A stretch of 64,000 nucleotides of DNA from the NCBI RefSeq assembly GCF_029867415.1, contig NC_081185.1:108420566-108484565 (forward strand). The letters are read 5' to 3'. The notes under the pieces are model-generated. The model worked only from the letters and a program-made list of their open reading frames with translations, was not told the origin of the DNA and searched no databases. The DNA comes from Vicia villosa. Lineage: Eukaryota; Streptophyta; Magnoliopsida; Fabales; Fabaceae. Each line of letters begins with the position of its first letter. The stretch's first letter is position 1. Below, piece after piece: positions 34,446 to 44,374 of the stretch. Position numbers and translations under genes: made by a program.

Positions 34446-35937
34446 TGGCAGAAAGATTATCTAATGAGACTTCTTGTTTAAAGCCCAAGATGAAGGCTGA
34501 CACTGACTGAGGATAAGCAAACATGGATCCTAGACTCTGCTAAGGAAGATTGATGAGGATAAGGGTGACAGAGATTGTCCATGTCTCTCATTCCAAAAGG
34601 GGTACTCAATGTGAAATTGAGACAAACTTAGCTTGTTTAAAGTCTGGTTTAAATTGGAAGAAACTCACCAGGGTATGTTAAAAGGTGACTAAAGACCTGT
34701 TCCTATGTTTGTAAGAAACCTGGTGGGTCCTTGTATACAAGCTCAAGAGGAAGCTGGAAATGCTTTTAAGAAGCCTGTGGGTCCTTGTACAAAGCCCAAG
34801 AGGAGGCTAATCGAGGGTCATCGAGGGTCCTTGTTATAGCACAAGAGAAAGCTATGTGGTTTTGAACTTATTTTGGCTCTAAGCAAATGGGTAAGAGGTT
34901 TCACCGGGAATAATTCCTCTTTGGGTGGATGTGTCCTATTTTTTTGGATTCTAAGGTTTTTGCCAAGATGTTTCACCGGGAGGGGGTTTGAACTATAGAT
35001 CTCTAATTAGGAAAGAGCCTTCACCGGGAAGACATTCTCAATCCTAGGTCATATTCCTATAATATATATATAGTTTAACTGTCCTAGGGTTTATACTCAA
35101 ACGTAGTTCTAAACTAATATATATGCACAGTTCTATATTTGACAGTAATTTAAATAAAGACTGTAAATTGAAAGCTTGTAAAGCCTAACCTGGATGGAGT
35201 GGAGGCCTTTGAAGAAGTATGTACAGAGCCTCAACAGTAATTGGTGGATAACAGTTGAATATATATATATGATAAACAGTTAAAGGTTTTGAAAACAGAA
35301 GAAGTGAAGATGGACATAGGTCACATAGGTATCTGAAGAGTTTCACCGGGAATAATGCCCTTCAAATACCAGAAGAATGTTTTGAAAACAGAAAGGAGAT
35401 TTTGAAAATACAGTTTTGAAAACAAGCTAAGAAGAGAAGAAGGTGTTGGGACTTACACTCTATTAGAGGCCCACTTGAAAATGATTCACTGTTATGAGAA
35501 ACAGTTGGAAATGATTGAAATGATATAAGGTTTTGTTGTTTGAAAACCTTAATCGTCTGTTTGATCGGAGATTGAAAACAGTTTTGCAAATTGACAAAAG
35601 TCAACTTAATTAAGGCAAAGATGAAATCTATACCTAATTAAGACCTAAATAAATAGGGTTTTATCATAAAATTATTCACAAAGTAATTAGGTTAAAACAA
35701 AATGAATATATATATTTTAAAGTTTTTAAGAAAACATTTAAAACATACTATTTTTAACCTAATTAAAATACATGAAATAAATAATATTTTTATGATTTTT
35801 TGGTTATTCATAAAATAGGTATATTAAATAACAAGTGTGTGAAAAATGAAGTGAAAATGAATTAATTTGATAGGTGAATTAATTGTGTGAAGTTTGTGAG
35901 AAAAAATGAAAGAAAATGGGTGTTAAAAAAAATAGTT

Positions 35938-36012
35938 TGGCCCTTGGAGGATTTGAACCCACGCCCTCTAGGTCACACACTCAAAACAAACACCACTGAG
36001 CCAACGCGCGTG
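35938..36012 (-). other. tRNA-like segment 2 in B1 LTR
   Basis: Minus-strand A-box TGGCTCAGTGG (36003-35993) and B-box GGTTCAAATCC (35959-35949). Confidence 0.55.
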
Positions 36013-36094
36013 TGGTGATAGCAAATTGGCTTCAATGCAATTCATATATTGCTCAAGTGTATAGGAGCAAAAAAAAGAAATAAAATCAAAAGGT

Positions 36095-36170
36095 CGGAGG
36101 CGAGGGGGATTCGAACCCCAGACCTTGGGCATGAGGAGACTAAGAGCGCATGTGAGGCCACTAGGGCAAA
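36095..36170 (-). other. tRNA-like segment 1 in B1 LTR
   Basis: Minus-strand A-box TGCCCTAGTGG (36168-36158) and B-box GGTTCGAATCC (36117-36107). Read on the plus strand the T-arm yields a chance peptide RGIRTPDL, a familiar artefact in plant gene predictions. Confidence 0.6.
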
Positions 36171-37118
36171 CGATGAATTCGTTTGTAAAACACAAACCAT
36201 TCAAAATAAAATAAACTTGGCCCTCAGATTTGAAATTTGCGCGCCACCACCATTGTCATCTTCTTCCTCAAGCTCCAACAATTTGAATTTCTGAACTCTC
36301 TCAATTCTCAACCATTTGCAACGATATAAAGACCAAACTTGCTCTAAATGCACTCACGATTCTAGATATGTAACTATTATGAATTTATATTAACTATATC
36401 TACTGAATTATCTAAAATACGTGAAGAACCCTAAAATTTGGAATTCAAATTAAATGACTATACTGAAGCATAAATGACTGATGATAGAGGGTTTTTAGTC
36501 CTCTTATGATGCTGAACAGAATGGTGTTGAGTTTTAGCCAGAAAGATACACGAATCAAAGAGGTGGAGTTGAGAAACTTACCTCTGAAAATGAAGGTCGT
36601 GAGGATGTTAGAGAGCACCTGGGCTTGTATGAATGATCCCAAAAGCTTCCTTGGGACTCAGTGATGCTAACTGAATGCTTATTGTAACTTCAATTCTCCT
36701 GAATTGCTCTATGGACCTCCCTCGATTTGAGCTTCAAGTGAACATGGAGGATGATGGATCTGCAGTTACAGGTGAGCTGCGACCATCTGGATAGCTCCAC
36801 TACCTTCTATGGAACGTGCCTGGATGCTTGGCTTTGTTGGAAACCTTCTGAATTGCTCTATGGACCTCCAACTGCAACAGCTCCAAAGTGAGAGCAACAA
36901 TGGCGTTCCCTCACTTACAAAAGTGATCCAGGTGCTTGGATCACCTCAAATGAACCCCCTTGAGATGTTAGAATGCTTACTTTCCAAAGATAAGCTCTGG
37001 TTTGAAGAAAACGATTCTTCTTGCCAAAGAAACTTTGAAAACAATAAGCATGAGAAGAGAAAGAGAAAGCAAGGAATATGGTTGCTTTGGTGTCTTTTTC
37101 TACTGAGGTATGCTCTCC

Positions 37119-37126
37119 TATTTATA
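37119..37126 (-). promoter_or_regulatory. Putative LTR promoter TATA box (B1)
   Basis: TATAAATA on the minus strand in the same TTTGCC context as the solo LTR. Confidence 0.55.
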
Positions 37127-38668
37127 GGCAAATGATTCAGTACTGATTGAGAGAGTGAGCTTGCTTAGTGAAGTGAATTTGGTTTCTTAGCCATGAAGAA
37201 ATTTCAAAGAATATCCAAGTGTGATCATTGCATTTTCGAGCCAGCTCCCTATCCATTGATTCTATCTGATCTTAGGGAACATTTCAGATACAAAGTGAGC
37301 TCTAATTGGTTGGTGAGAAGATTCCTTGGGTGATTCATCAATGTGCCATAAATTCTCAAATGTAATCATTACATAATCACATGTTCTAGTTTTAGGAATC
37401 TTCCTCAATTATCATGGCATGGTGAAAATGAATGCATGGCATGTTTTCAGATGTGTTATGGGTCGTGTAGCATCCATAATTGAGGTCATGTGCACAAAAT
37501 TGCAAAGTTCAAAAATGATGCATGACCTATAATTTCACTTCATGAGGCCAACTTTGAACAAGCATAACTCCTAGCTCAAAATGAATTTGGAGAAGGTTGA
37601 ACACAATTTGGAAAGCCCTAAACATCTACTTCAAATCATTAGTTTGGAGTTTCTTCAGAATCCTTTGGCAAATTTGTGAAAAATGAGGCCAAAGTTGGAA
37701 GAAAACTAGGTTAAAACACTTAGAAAATTTTCTAAGTGTTTATGACCTAAAACCTCAAAATTTCCAAAACTCTTAAACGATTGATCTTTTGAAAAAAGTT
37801 CCATTGTAAGATGTTGTTTTATTTTGCAAGATCTACAACTTTCATGTTGGAAGTTTTTTGAGTTGTGTAGGTGAAATTTTGAGTTCCCACAATGCCCTCA
37901 AAAACCCTAATTCCCGACTTTTTGCTCCTTGAAGATTCTTCTTGAATTTCTTTGGTCAAATGACTCTAATATCCATATATTGATGATATTGATCCTTGAA
38001 AGTCATGGTTTGACCAAAAATCTTAAAAGTCAAAGGTGATCCCATACAGTTGACTTTTTCCAGATAAAGTGAGATCTTGGACTTTTGTGTAGAATCAAGA
38101 TCTTCTCCTCAAATGAGTGATGTAAATGGGTTATATTGAGGTGTTAGAGGTTCTTGAATCATATCTTGATTTTTGGATCCATGCCCTGATTAAAAGTCAA
38201 CTATCCTGGTGAATTAGGTCAAAAACCCTAATTGTCGACCAGATGAAAATGATGACTGTAGACTTTGAATTGAGGTGTGATGTCCAGTGAATCTTGTCAT
38301 ATGAGCTATTTGAAGATGATTGATGTCTTTGAATGATCCCCTGGGGCTTTTTAGGGTTTCCCAAAGGTGATCCCTGATTTTAGTCCTTGATAGGCTCAAA
38401 AACCCTAGTCTGGTGACCTGAGTAAACCTGTACTCAGAGGACTGGGTGTCTAATCAATCATAGGTGAAAAATAATGAAGCTCTTGAGTCCTATGATTATA
38501 TTAGAGACTAATCCTTCTACTGATTGATCCTTTGCCTGAGTTTTCTTGTCTTTGAACATCCTTGATTAAATGCCAGATGAAGAAGTGACTGCTTTGGGCA
38601 CTAGTTTTGACCTGATGAAACTCCTGAAGATATGTCATCTCAGGGGGGTCAAAAATTAGGGTATGACA

Positions 38669-38681
38669 GATGCCCCTATTT
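38669..38681 (-). other. Polypurine tract of B1
   Basis: Minus strand AAATAGGGGCATC directly before the LTR start TGTCATACCC. Confidence 0.65.
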
Positions 38682-39044
38682 AAGTTTCTTTTATCTGGAG
38701 GGAGAGAGATTGATATCTCAATCTCTCCTGCGTGAAAGAGACTTAAATATCAAAGAATGCCCGAATTTTGGGCGCTCCTAAGATGTTGTAATTGATAAAT
38801 TCCTTGCATGACTTGATCCCGTTGTCGCACTTGGCGGGGGATGAGGAGACAAACTCCTGTAGAAATACTTGATGTGGACTCTGGTGAATGGATGGCAGTG
38901 TAGAATGCTCAATCCATCTTCTTTAACTAAGTGTTGACACTTAGAAAAAGGTACACAACCTCCCCCTTGTTTCGGATGTCTATGTCTCGAAACTGGTTTC
39001 AGTCGTGTTTGGATAATATCCCAGATAAAGAGAGAAATTTCCAA

Positions 39045-39272
39045 AGATTTGTTTCCTCATCAAACTTCTCATCAGCACTTGGAGATGAGATGCCATTTGA
39101 TGGTAGTAAAGAAACTTCAAAGGTTTGTTTCCTCACCAAACTTCTCATCAGCACTTGGAGATGAGACGCCATTTGATGGTAGTAGAGAAACTTCAAAGGT
39201 TTGTTTCCTCATCAAACTTCTCATCAGCACTTGGAGATGAGACGCCATTTGATGGTAGTAGAGAAACTTCAC
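39045..39272 (-). repeat. 76-bp tandem repeat, three units (B1)
   Basis: Units at 39045, 39121 and 39197, each with TTTGTTTCCTCA.CAAACTT and GAGACGCCATTTGATGG. B2 has two units at 53460-53611, so copy number varies between close relatives. Confidence 0.85.
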
Positions 39273-39359
39273 CATATTCCCTTTTGACTTGACGTCTTTG
39301 AAAGAATGTCATATGGCCTCATGATCTTTTGAGGGGCTAATGACTTTGCTTGAAGGAGG

Positions 39360-40370
39360 ACGAACTGTTTTCGGGGTGAAAACCGCCATTCGTCGACTGA
39401 TGCCGGGGAACCAACAAACTGTTTTTCTAAGAGGAAAACTGCCATTTGTCGAATCATGCCGGGGAATCAACAAACTGTTTTTCTTAAGAGGAAAACTGCC
39501 ATTTGTCGATTCTGAGGGGAATTAACAAACTGTTTTCCTAGGAGGAAAACTGCCATTTGTCAACTCTGAAGGGGATGAAACATCCCAGAAACAGACAAAC
39601 TGTTTGAAGAAACTGCCATTCGTCGATTTCTTGAGTTTTTAAACAGACAAACTGTCTTTCCTTGGGGAAAGACCGCCATTTGCCAATTGCTAGGGGAACA
39701 AACTGTCTTCTACTGGGAGAGACTGCCATTTGTTGATCCTGTCGTGAAAGAAAGTGAGCGAATTGTCTTCTGATGAAAGAGACTGCCATTTGCTGACTTT
39801 GTTGAGGAATCTTTAAGCGAAACGAACTGTCTTCATGAAGAAGGCTGCCATTCGTTATTTTCGTCTGAAAAAGCGAGTGAACTGTCTTTTGCCGAAAGAG
39901 ACTGCCATTCACTGACTCCGTTGGGGATCATTCGTCGATCTGCTGGGGAGATTCCCAATTATTTTCTTTGACGAAGAGTGGCATCTCTTGACCCTGTTGG
40001 GGAAATACCAAACTGTTTCCTTTGACGAAGAGTGGCATCTCTTGACCCTGCTGGGGAAATACCAAACTGTTTTCCAGGAGGAAAAACTACCACTTATCAA
40101 TTATGTCGGGGAATCCACACTTCTTGGAGAAGAGAACCGCTCATCGACCCTGTGGGGAATTCCAAAATGCGAAACAAACTACCTTATTTGAAGAAGATTG
40201 TCGAGCGTCGCTCTGTAGGAGATTCCCAGTTGGGGAATTCCAAAAGTGAACAAACTATCTCTTTGGAGGAGATTGCCATTTGTTGACTTGCCTGGGGAAT
40301 TTGGGTGTATGAACCTTCTTTATGAAGAAGAAAAACCCTTTCACAACTTTGCAGGGGAATCTTGAGTATA
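39360..40370 (-). repeat. Degenerate tandem repeat of ~60 bp units built on hairpins (B1, before the 3' LTR)
   Basis: About 16 units share 'AACTG-[stem-loop]-CTGCCATTTGTCGA..CTG..GGGGAA'. The stems vary but stay self-complementary: GTTTTCCT/AGGAAAAC (39532-39550), GTCTTTCC/GGAAAGAC (39654-39673), GTTTTC/GAAAAC (39367-39383), GTTT/AAAC (39602-39613) and GTCTTC/GAAGGC (39829-39845). The array lies between pol and the polypurine tract. B2 has a shorter set (about 53700-54400). Confidence 0.75.
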
Positions 40371-41304
40371 TGCTTTAATGACTCGAGCATTCACATGATC
40401 AAAGCCTGACTCGACTATGCAGTTATAATGTATGCATGAATATTATGACAAATATAAAATGTAAAGTGAAAGTGAATAGAATTGTCGCGGATGTAAAATC
40501 CTATGATACGACTTGAATCTTGTTGATCAGAAGATGTCCTCTTCTTGTAGTTCGAACTCTGTCGGGAATACCTGGTTATCAGTTGTCCGCTGTCCGAAAT
40601 GAGTAATATGAATTGAAGTGAAGATCCGTCATCGGGAGATGTTCGCAAAGCGACCTCATGGGGAAATCTTGGTTCCCGGAGTCTCAACCGTTCTCTGAGC
40701 AACTGTTTGCATTCTTCCTATTGTTTGTAATCCTCAGAAAGAAATTTCACCTTTATTTTTTGCAAGTAAATTCATTTTATTTTATGAAAACATTTGTTTC
40801 AAGAAAATGACTGTTTAAATTTAAAATGCGTTTCGAGAAACTGAATAAGACTCGATTGCAAAGAAAGGCACAAGGCTCAAATTATTATATATGGAATGGT
40901 TATCAGCCAAATGCTTGATTCCATGGAGTATTTACAAAGTTGGAAATTGGTAATTTTTCGGGAAAAGGGCTACGATGAAACGTGACGACCGTTATCTTTC
41001 CCTTCCACTCCGAGTTGCGCTGTATTCGTGCTTCGTAGAAGATGACCTACTGGTGATGAATACTCCGCTATGGATTTTTGGATGATCAAGTTTGTCCTGA
41101 ACACGGTTACTTGCCATATATCCCTAACTTTTGCGTAAACTACCCCTTTCGGGTTTTAAGTCTACCGGGATTGATTATTTATTTTTTTATGTCTCTAACT
41201 TTTGCCTGAATCGCCCTTTCGGGTTTTCGATTCACCGAGACGCTCTTTTTTGCCTAAGTCGCTCTTTGCGAGTTTTCAACTTAGCGAGCTGTTCTTTTAA
41301 TTAT
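40371..41304 (-). mobile_element. B1 region just downstream of pol, non-coding
   Basis: No open gene. Three related phrases (CTTTCGGGTTTTAAGTC, CTTTCGGGTTTTCGATTC, CTTTGCGAGTTTTCAACTT) lie at 41145-41280, close to the pol stop. The same layout is found in B2. Confidence 0.5.
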
Positions 41305-42305
41305 TTAGGCGAAGTATTTCTTGACTGCGTCGACGTTCACAGGACGGGTGAATTCTTCTCCATCCATAGTCGTGAGTATTAAGGCTCCTCCTGAGAAAGC
41401 TCTCTTGACCACGTAGGGGCCGTCATAATTGGGAGTCCATTTCCCTCTCGAATCTGTGAGAAAAGATTGAATCTTTTTGAGTACAAGGTCGCCTTCTTTG
41501 ATTGTGCGAGGTCGAACCTTTTTGTCGAAAGCTTTCTTCATTCTTTGTTGATATAGCTGTCCGTGGCATAAAGCTGTCATGCGCTTTTCTTCGATTAAGT
41601 TCAATTCATCGAATCTGCTTTGACACCGCTCGGCTTCTGTTAATTTTGCTTCCATCAAGACTCTCATTGATGGAATCTCAACCTCTATAGGTAGGACTGC
41701 CTCCATGCCATATACAAGGGAGAAAGGAGTTGCTCCAGTCGAAGTACGTACTGATGTATGGTAACCGTGAAGAGCAAACGGGAGCATTTCATGCCAATCT
41801 TTGTAAGTGATGACCATCTTCTGAATGATTTTCTTGATATTCTTGTTAGCTGCTTCTACAGCTCCATTCATCTTTGGTCTGTAAGGAGATGAGTTGTGAT
41901 GTTCAATCTTGAATTCTTCACAAAGCTCCTTCATCATTTTGTTATTCAAATTTGACCCATTGTCGGTGATTATCTTGCTAGGAATGCCGTAGCGACAGAT
42001 GATGTGATTCTTGATAAACCTGACGACAACTTGTCTTGTAACGTTTGCATATGAAGCTGCTTCAACCCATTTGGTAAAATAGTCTATAGCCACCAAGATG
42101 AAGCGATGTCCGTTGGACACTTTTGGCTCGATCATTCCAATCATGTCGATTCCCCACATGGAGAAAGGGCAAGGGGAAGAGAGTATATTGAGAAGAGATG
42201 GTGGCACATGAATTCTATCGGCGTAGATCTGGCATTTGTGACACCTCTTTGCGTACTGGTAGCAATCTGACTCCATCGTCAGCCAATAATATCCTGCTCT
42301 CAGTA
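41305..42305 (-). pseudogene. Element B1 pol, integrase part only (cut by gap)
   Basis: The open frame runs from the gap to a stop at 41305. It starts within the zinc-binding region (LRAGYYWLTMESDC, then CHKC) and continues through the catalytic core: WGIDMIG and ITDNGS supply the two Asp, and NGAVEAANK supplies the Glu. A GPY/F module (NYDGPYVV) follows near the C-terminus and there is no chromodomain, as expected for the Tat lineage. Over this part the frame is unbroken, unlike B2. Integrase would insert the cDNA into the genome. N-terminal pol is not visible. Confidence 0.85.
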
Positions 42306-42405
42306 NNNNNNNNNNNNNNNNNNNNNNNNNNNNNNNNNNNNNNNNNNNNNNNNNNNNNNNNNNNNNNNNNNNNNNNNNNNNNNNNNNNNNNNNNNNNNNN
42401 NNNNN
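42306..42405. other. Assembly gap of 100 N
   Basis: Exactly 100 undetermined bases between B1 integrase and the resumed 3' LTR of element A. The flanks show that most of B1 (RT, protease, gag, 5' LTR) and about 229 bp of the element A LTR are missing, so the real length is probably well over 10 kb. Confidence 0.9.
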
Positions 42406-42718
42406 ACTCTTTTCAAATACTTTCAAACAAGGCTACGCTTATTTACAAGCTAAAGTCCTTAACGAAATCTTTTTACTATTCACACACGACACTTCAAACT
42501 TTTCAAACAAACAAGTGAGCTAAGCAATTAAGAGCCCATGGATAACCATGGATGCAAAGGGTGCCTTACACCTTCCCTTTGTATAACCTACCCCCGAACT
42601 CAAAATCTTTCAAAGATCTTTCCTGTTCTTTTAGTCTTTCCAATTGGATAAAATAAAAGTCGGTGGCGACTCTTGCTTACCGCGACATTCCGATAAAGAG
42701 TCAGTTCACTGTATTACA
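42406..42718 (+). mobile_element. Element A 3' LTR, right part
   Basis: Matches the 5' LTR from 23772 to 24084, including the U5 hairpin at 42552-42584, and ends TATTACA before the GCTTC duplication. Confidence 0.88.
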
Positions 42719-42723
42719 GCTTC
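42719..42723. repeat. Target-site duplication GCTTC, right copy (element A)
   Basis: A direct copy of 20129-20133, which confirms that the two LTR parts 22 kb apart belong to one insertion. Confidence 0.9.
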
Positions 42724-42860
42724 TTTTATGGATTAGTCATGGACTTCAAAGGAGATTTTTTCTATGGTTTTGTTGAGTTGGTGGACTACAATTCTTTTTT
42801 TCTAGCCTTATTGTTTAGGAAACTCTTATTTCGTTCCTTGCCCCTTTACTCATTAACAAC
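42724..42860 (+). pseudogene. Continuation of the LINE-type RNase H remnant
   Basis: Reads YGLVMDFKGDFFYGFVE and LVDYNSFFLAL, the next part of the plant non-LTR RNase H domain (pattern 'GG..RD..G.F..GF...G...LLAEL'). It follows on from the part ending at 20133 once the insertion is discounted, in a shifted frame. The end is not sharp. Confidence 0.55.
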
Positions 42861-43257
42861 AAGCTAGAAATGTCAAGCTTTACATACTAATAAATAAGAA
42901 TGTCATGACTTAGACTCCTTTTTATTAATTTTTTCATTACATATTTATTTATTGACTATTTGTATTAATATTCATTGTTTAATATTAGAATTCTCACATT
43001 CCTATTATCTAATAAATGTTATTATACACAATATTAATATTAGAGTTGTTATATTTGTCTGTTAATTATTAAATTAATTATTTTTAAGTTACAATATTCA
43101 TATGTAAAACAAATAAAATTAAAATAGAAATCGTAAAAAGTGTTAGTGCTTTTATTGGCTGATTGGCATCTATGTTTGGCTAAAACATAATAGCAGTAAA
43201 ACATAATACAAGTGTAATCTTGCAAATATAAAAAGAACAAAACAGGTACATGCAAGA
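42861..43257. other. AT-rich spacer
   Basis: No gene or repeat structure seen between the LINE remnant and the next LTR. Confidence 0.4.
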
Positions 43258-44360
43258 TGTTATATGAAATGTCATGACATCAACTCATGACATTGCGCTT
43301 GCAGAACTGGAAGGAAGATTCAGTTTGTTACTCAACAGATACAGGATATTCGTAGAATATTTTGTAATCCTATGTGGCGCAAATTTAAAGGTCAAAAGAA
43401 TATTGAAGAATCAGATCAGAAGATTGAAGATTCAGGAAGAATCAGATCAGAAGATTGAAGATTCAGCAGTTTCTAATTTAGGAGATAAATTAGGAAACTC
43501 ATGATTAAAAAGACCTTGATTCTAGCAGAAGATTTCTGCAAATTTGTAACAGCAAGGAGTGCTGCGATTTATAAGCCCAAGTCCAATTGGGAATTGGTTA
43601 TAAATAGAAATCTTTGTAACCTAGTTTGATATAGAAAACCTTGTTTAGAAAATATGTAGTCATTAGGGTTTCTATAGGTAGACCACCCAGGTTGTGGGAT
43701 GGTTGCCATGTCCTTCTCGAAACCTGTAGGTAAGAGAAGTGATTGTTCTCATTTGAAACCTGCAGGTAAGAGTTGAGTATTTTGTTCTTGATTGAAGTTG
43801 TGAAGTAAGATCAAGTTATTGTTCATTGTTAATTGTGTAAATAGCTGTTGCAGGGTTGTAACAGTTAGGTATCAATAGGGAGTGAGCAGAGGTTCTGTTG
43901 TCTTGGATGGATGTCTGAGATAAAGGTTGCATTGGGTAGTGACTAGGTAAACCAAAGGTTTTTTATCTGTAAACCCGAGGTTGTTTACATAAAATAGTAC
44001 TACTGATAGTGAAATCTTCTTACTGGCTTGGTAGCCCCCAGAGTAGGTAGTTAGACCGAACTGGGTTAACAATTAATTGTGTTATTTATCTTCTGCATTG
44101 TATTGTTTGTTCAGTCACGGATGTTATGGCATCGTGTATAACATCAGGTTCAGAAGTGTTAGTTGTTCATTTACAAAACCATATAAACCTTACAATCTGG
44201 TTATGTTGACTGAACATATGTGATCCTAGGTCTCATTGACTCCTTCTTAGGGGTAATTAAAAGTTAGGGGATCTTTCTGTTCTGCCTCTACTACATTAAT
44301 AACAGATCAGATGTCTTGACATCGTGGATGACATCCTGAGTCTGTCATACCAGAATTTCA
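43258..44360 (+). mobile_element. 5' LTR of the Met-primer element (1103 bp)
   Basis: Starts TGTTATATGAAATGTCATGA and ends CAGAATTTCA two bases before the primer site. It includes a near-perfect repeat of GAATCAGATCAGAAGATTGA at about 43405-43465 and several ATGTC/GACAT dyads. Confidence 0.65.
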
Positions 44361-44362
44361 AT

Positions 44363-44374
44363 TGGTATCAGAGC
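44363..44374 (+). other. Primer-binding site, initiator Met-tRNA type
   Basis: TGGTATCAGAGC, the classic complement of the plant initiator tRNA-Met 3' end used by copia and many other LTR elements. Confidence 0.85.

Larger units (their letters stand above)
32635..38668 (-). mobile_element. Element B1 3' LTR (6034 bp)
   Basis: On the minus strand it starts TGTCATACCCTAATTTTTG at 38668. The far end reads GGTGGTGTCG on the plus strand, against TGTGGTGTCG expected from the solo LTR, so the terminal base of the CA end is changed. It contains two tRNA-like segments, the CCCGG-loop and GGCTTTGTA-loop hairpins, four to five CCCTTTCCAGGGG tandem units (about 34150-34440) and the U5 hairpin. Confidence 0.85.
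32635..42305 (-). mobile_element. Element B1: Ogre-like retrotransposon, truncated by the assembly gap
   Basis: Inserted in reverse into the 3' LTR of element A. Read on the minus strand from the gap: part of integrase, a pol-to-LTR region rich in tandem hairpin repeats, a polypurine tract and a complete 3' LTR. The remaining pol, gag and 5' LTR must lie in the 100-N gap, whose length is therefore not real. Confidence 0.85.
20134..42718 (+). mobile_element. Element A: non-autonomous Ogre-like LTR retrotransposon, split by element B1
   Basis: The parts in order are a 5' LTR (20134-24084), a primer site, a leader, scrambled gag ends, a satellite-like region, a polypurine tract and a 3' LTR. 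The 3' LTR is in two pieces (29228-32634 and 42406-42718) because B1 inserted into it. Perfect GCTTC duplications flank the whole. The two LTRs differ at only about 1 percent of positions in the parts I compared, so insertion was recent. There is no protease, RT, RNase H or integrase, so movement would need proteins from a related element. Confidence 0.88.

Noticed and set aside
36049..36294. Frame encoding ...ARGIRTPDLGHE... (and a twin at 50502-50825)
   Set aside because: The peptide is a translation of the tRNA-like T-arm and its neighbours in the antisense strand of the B LTR; it recurs only with the LTR.
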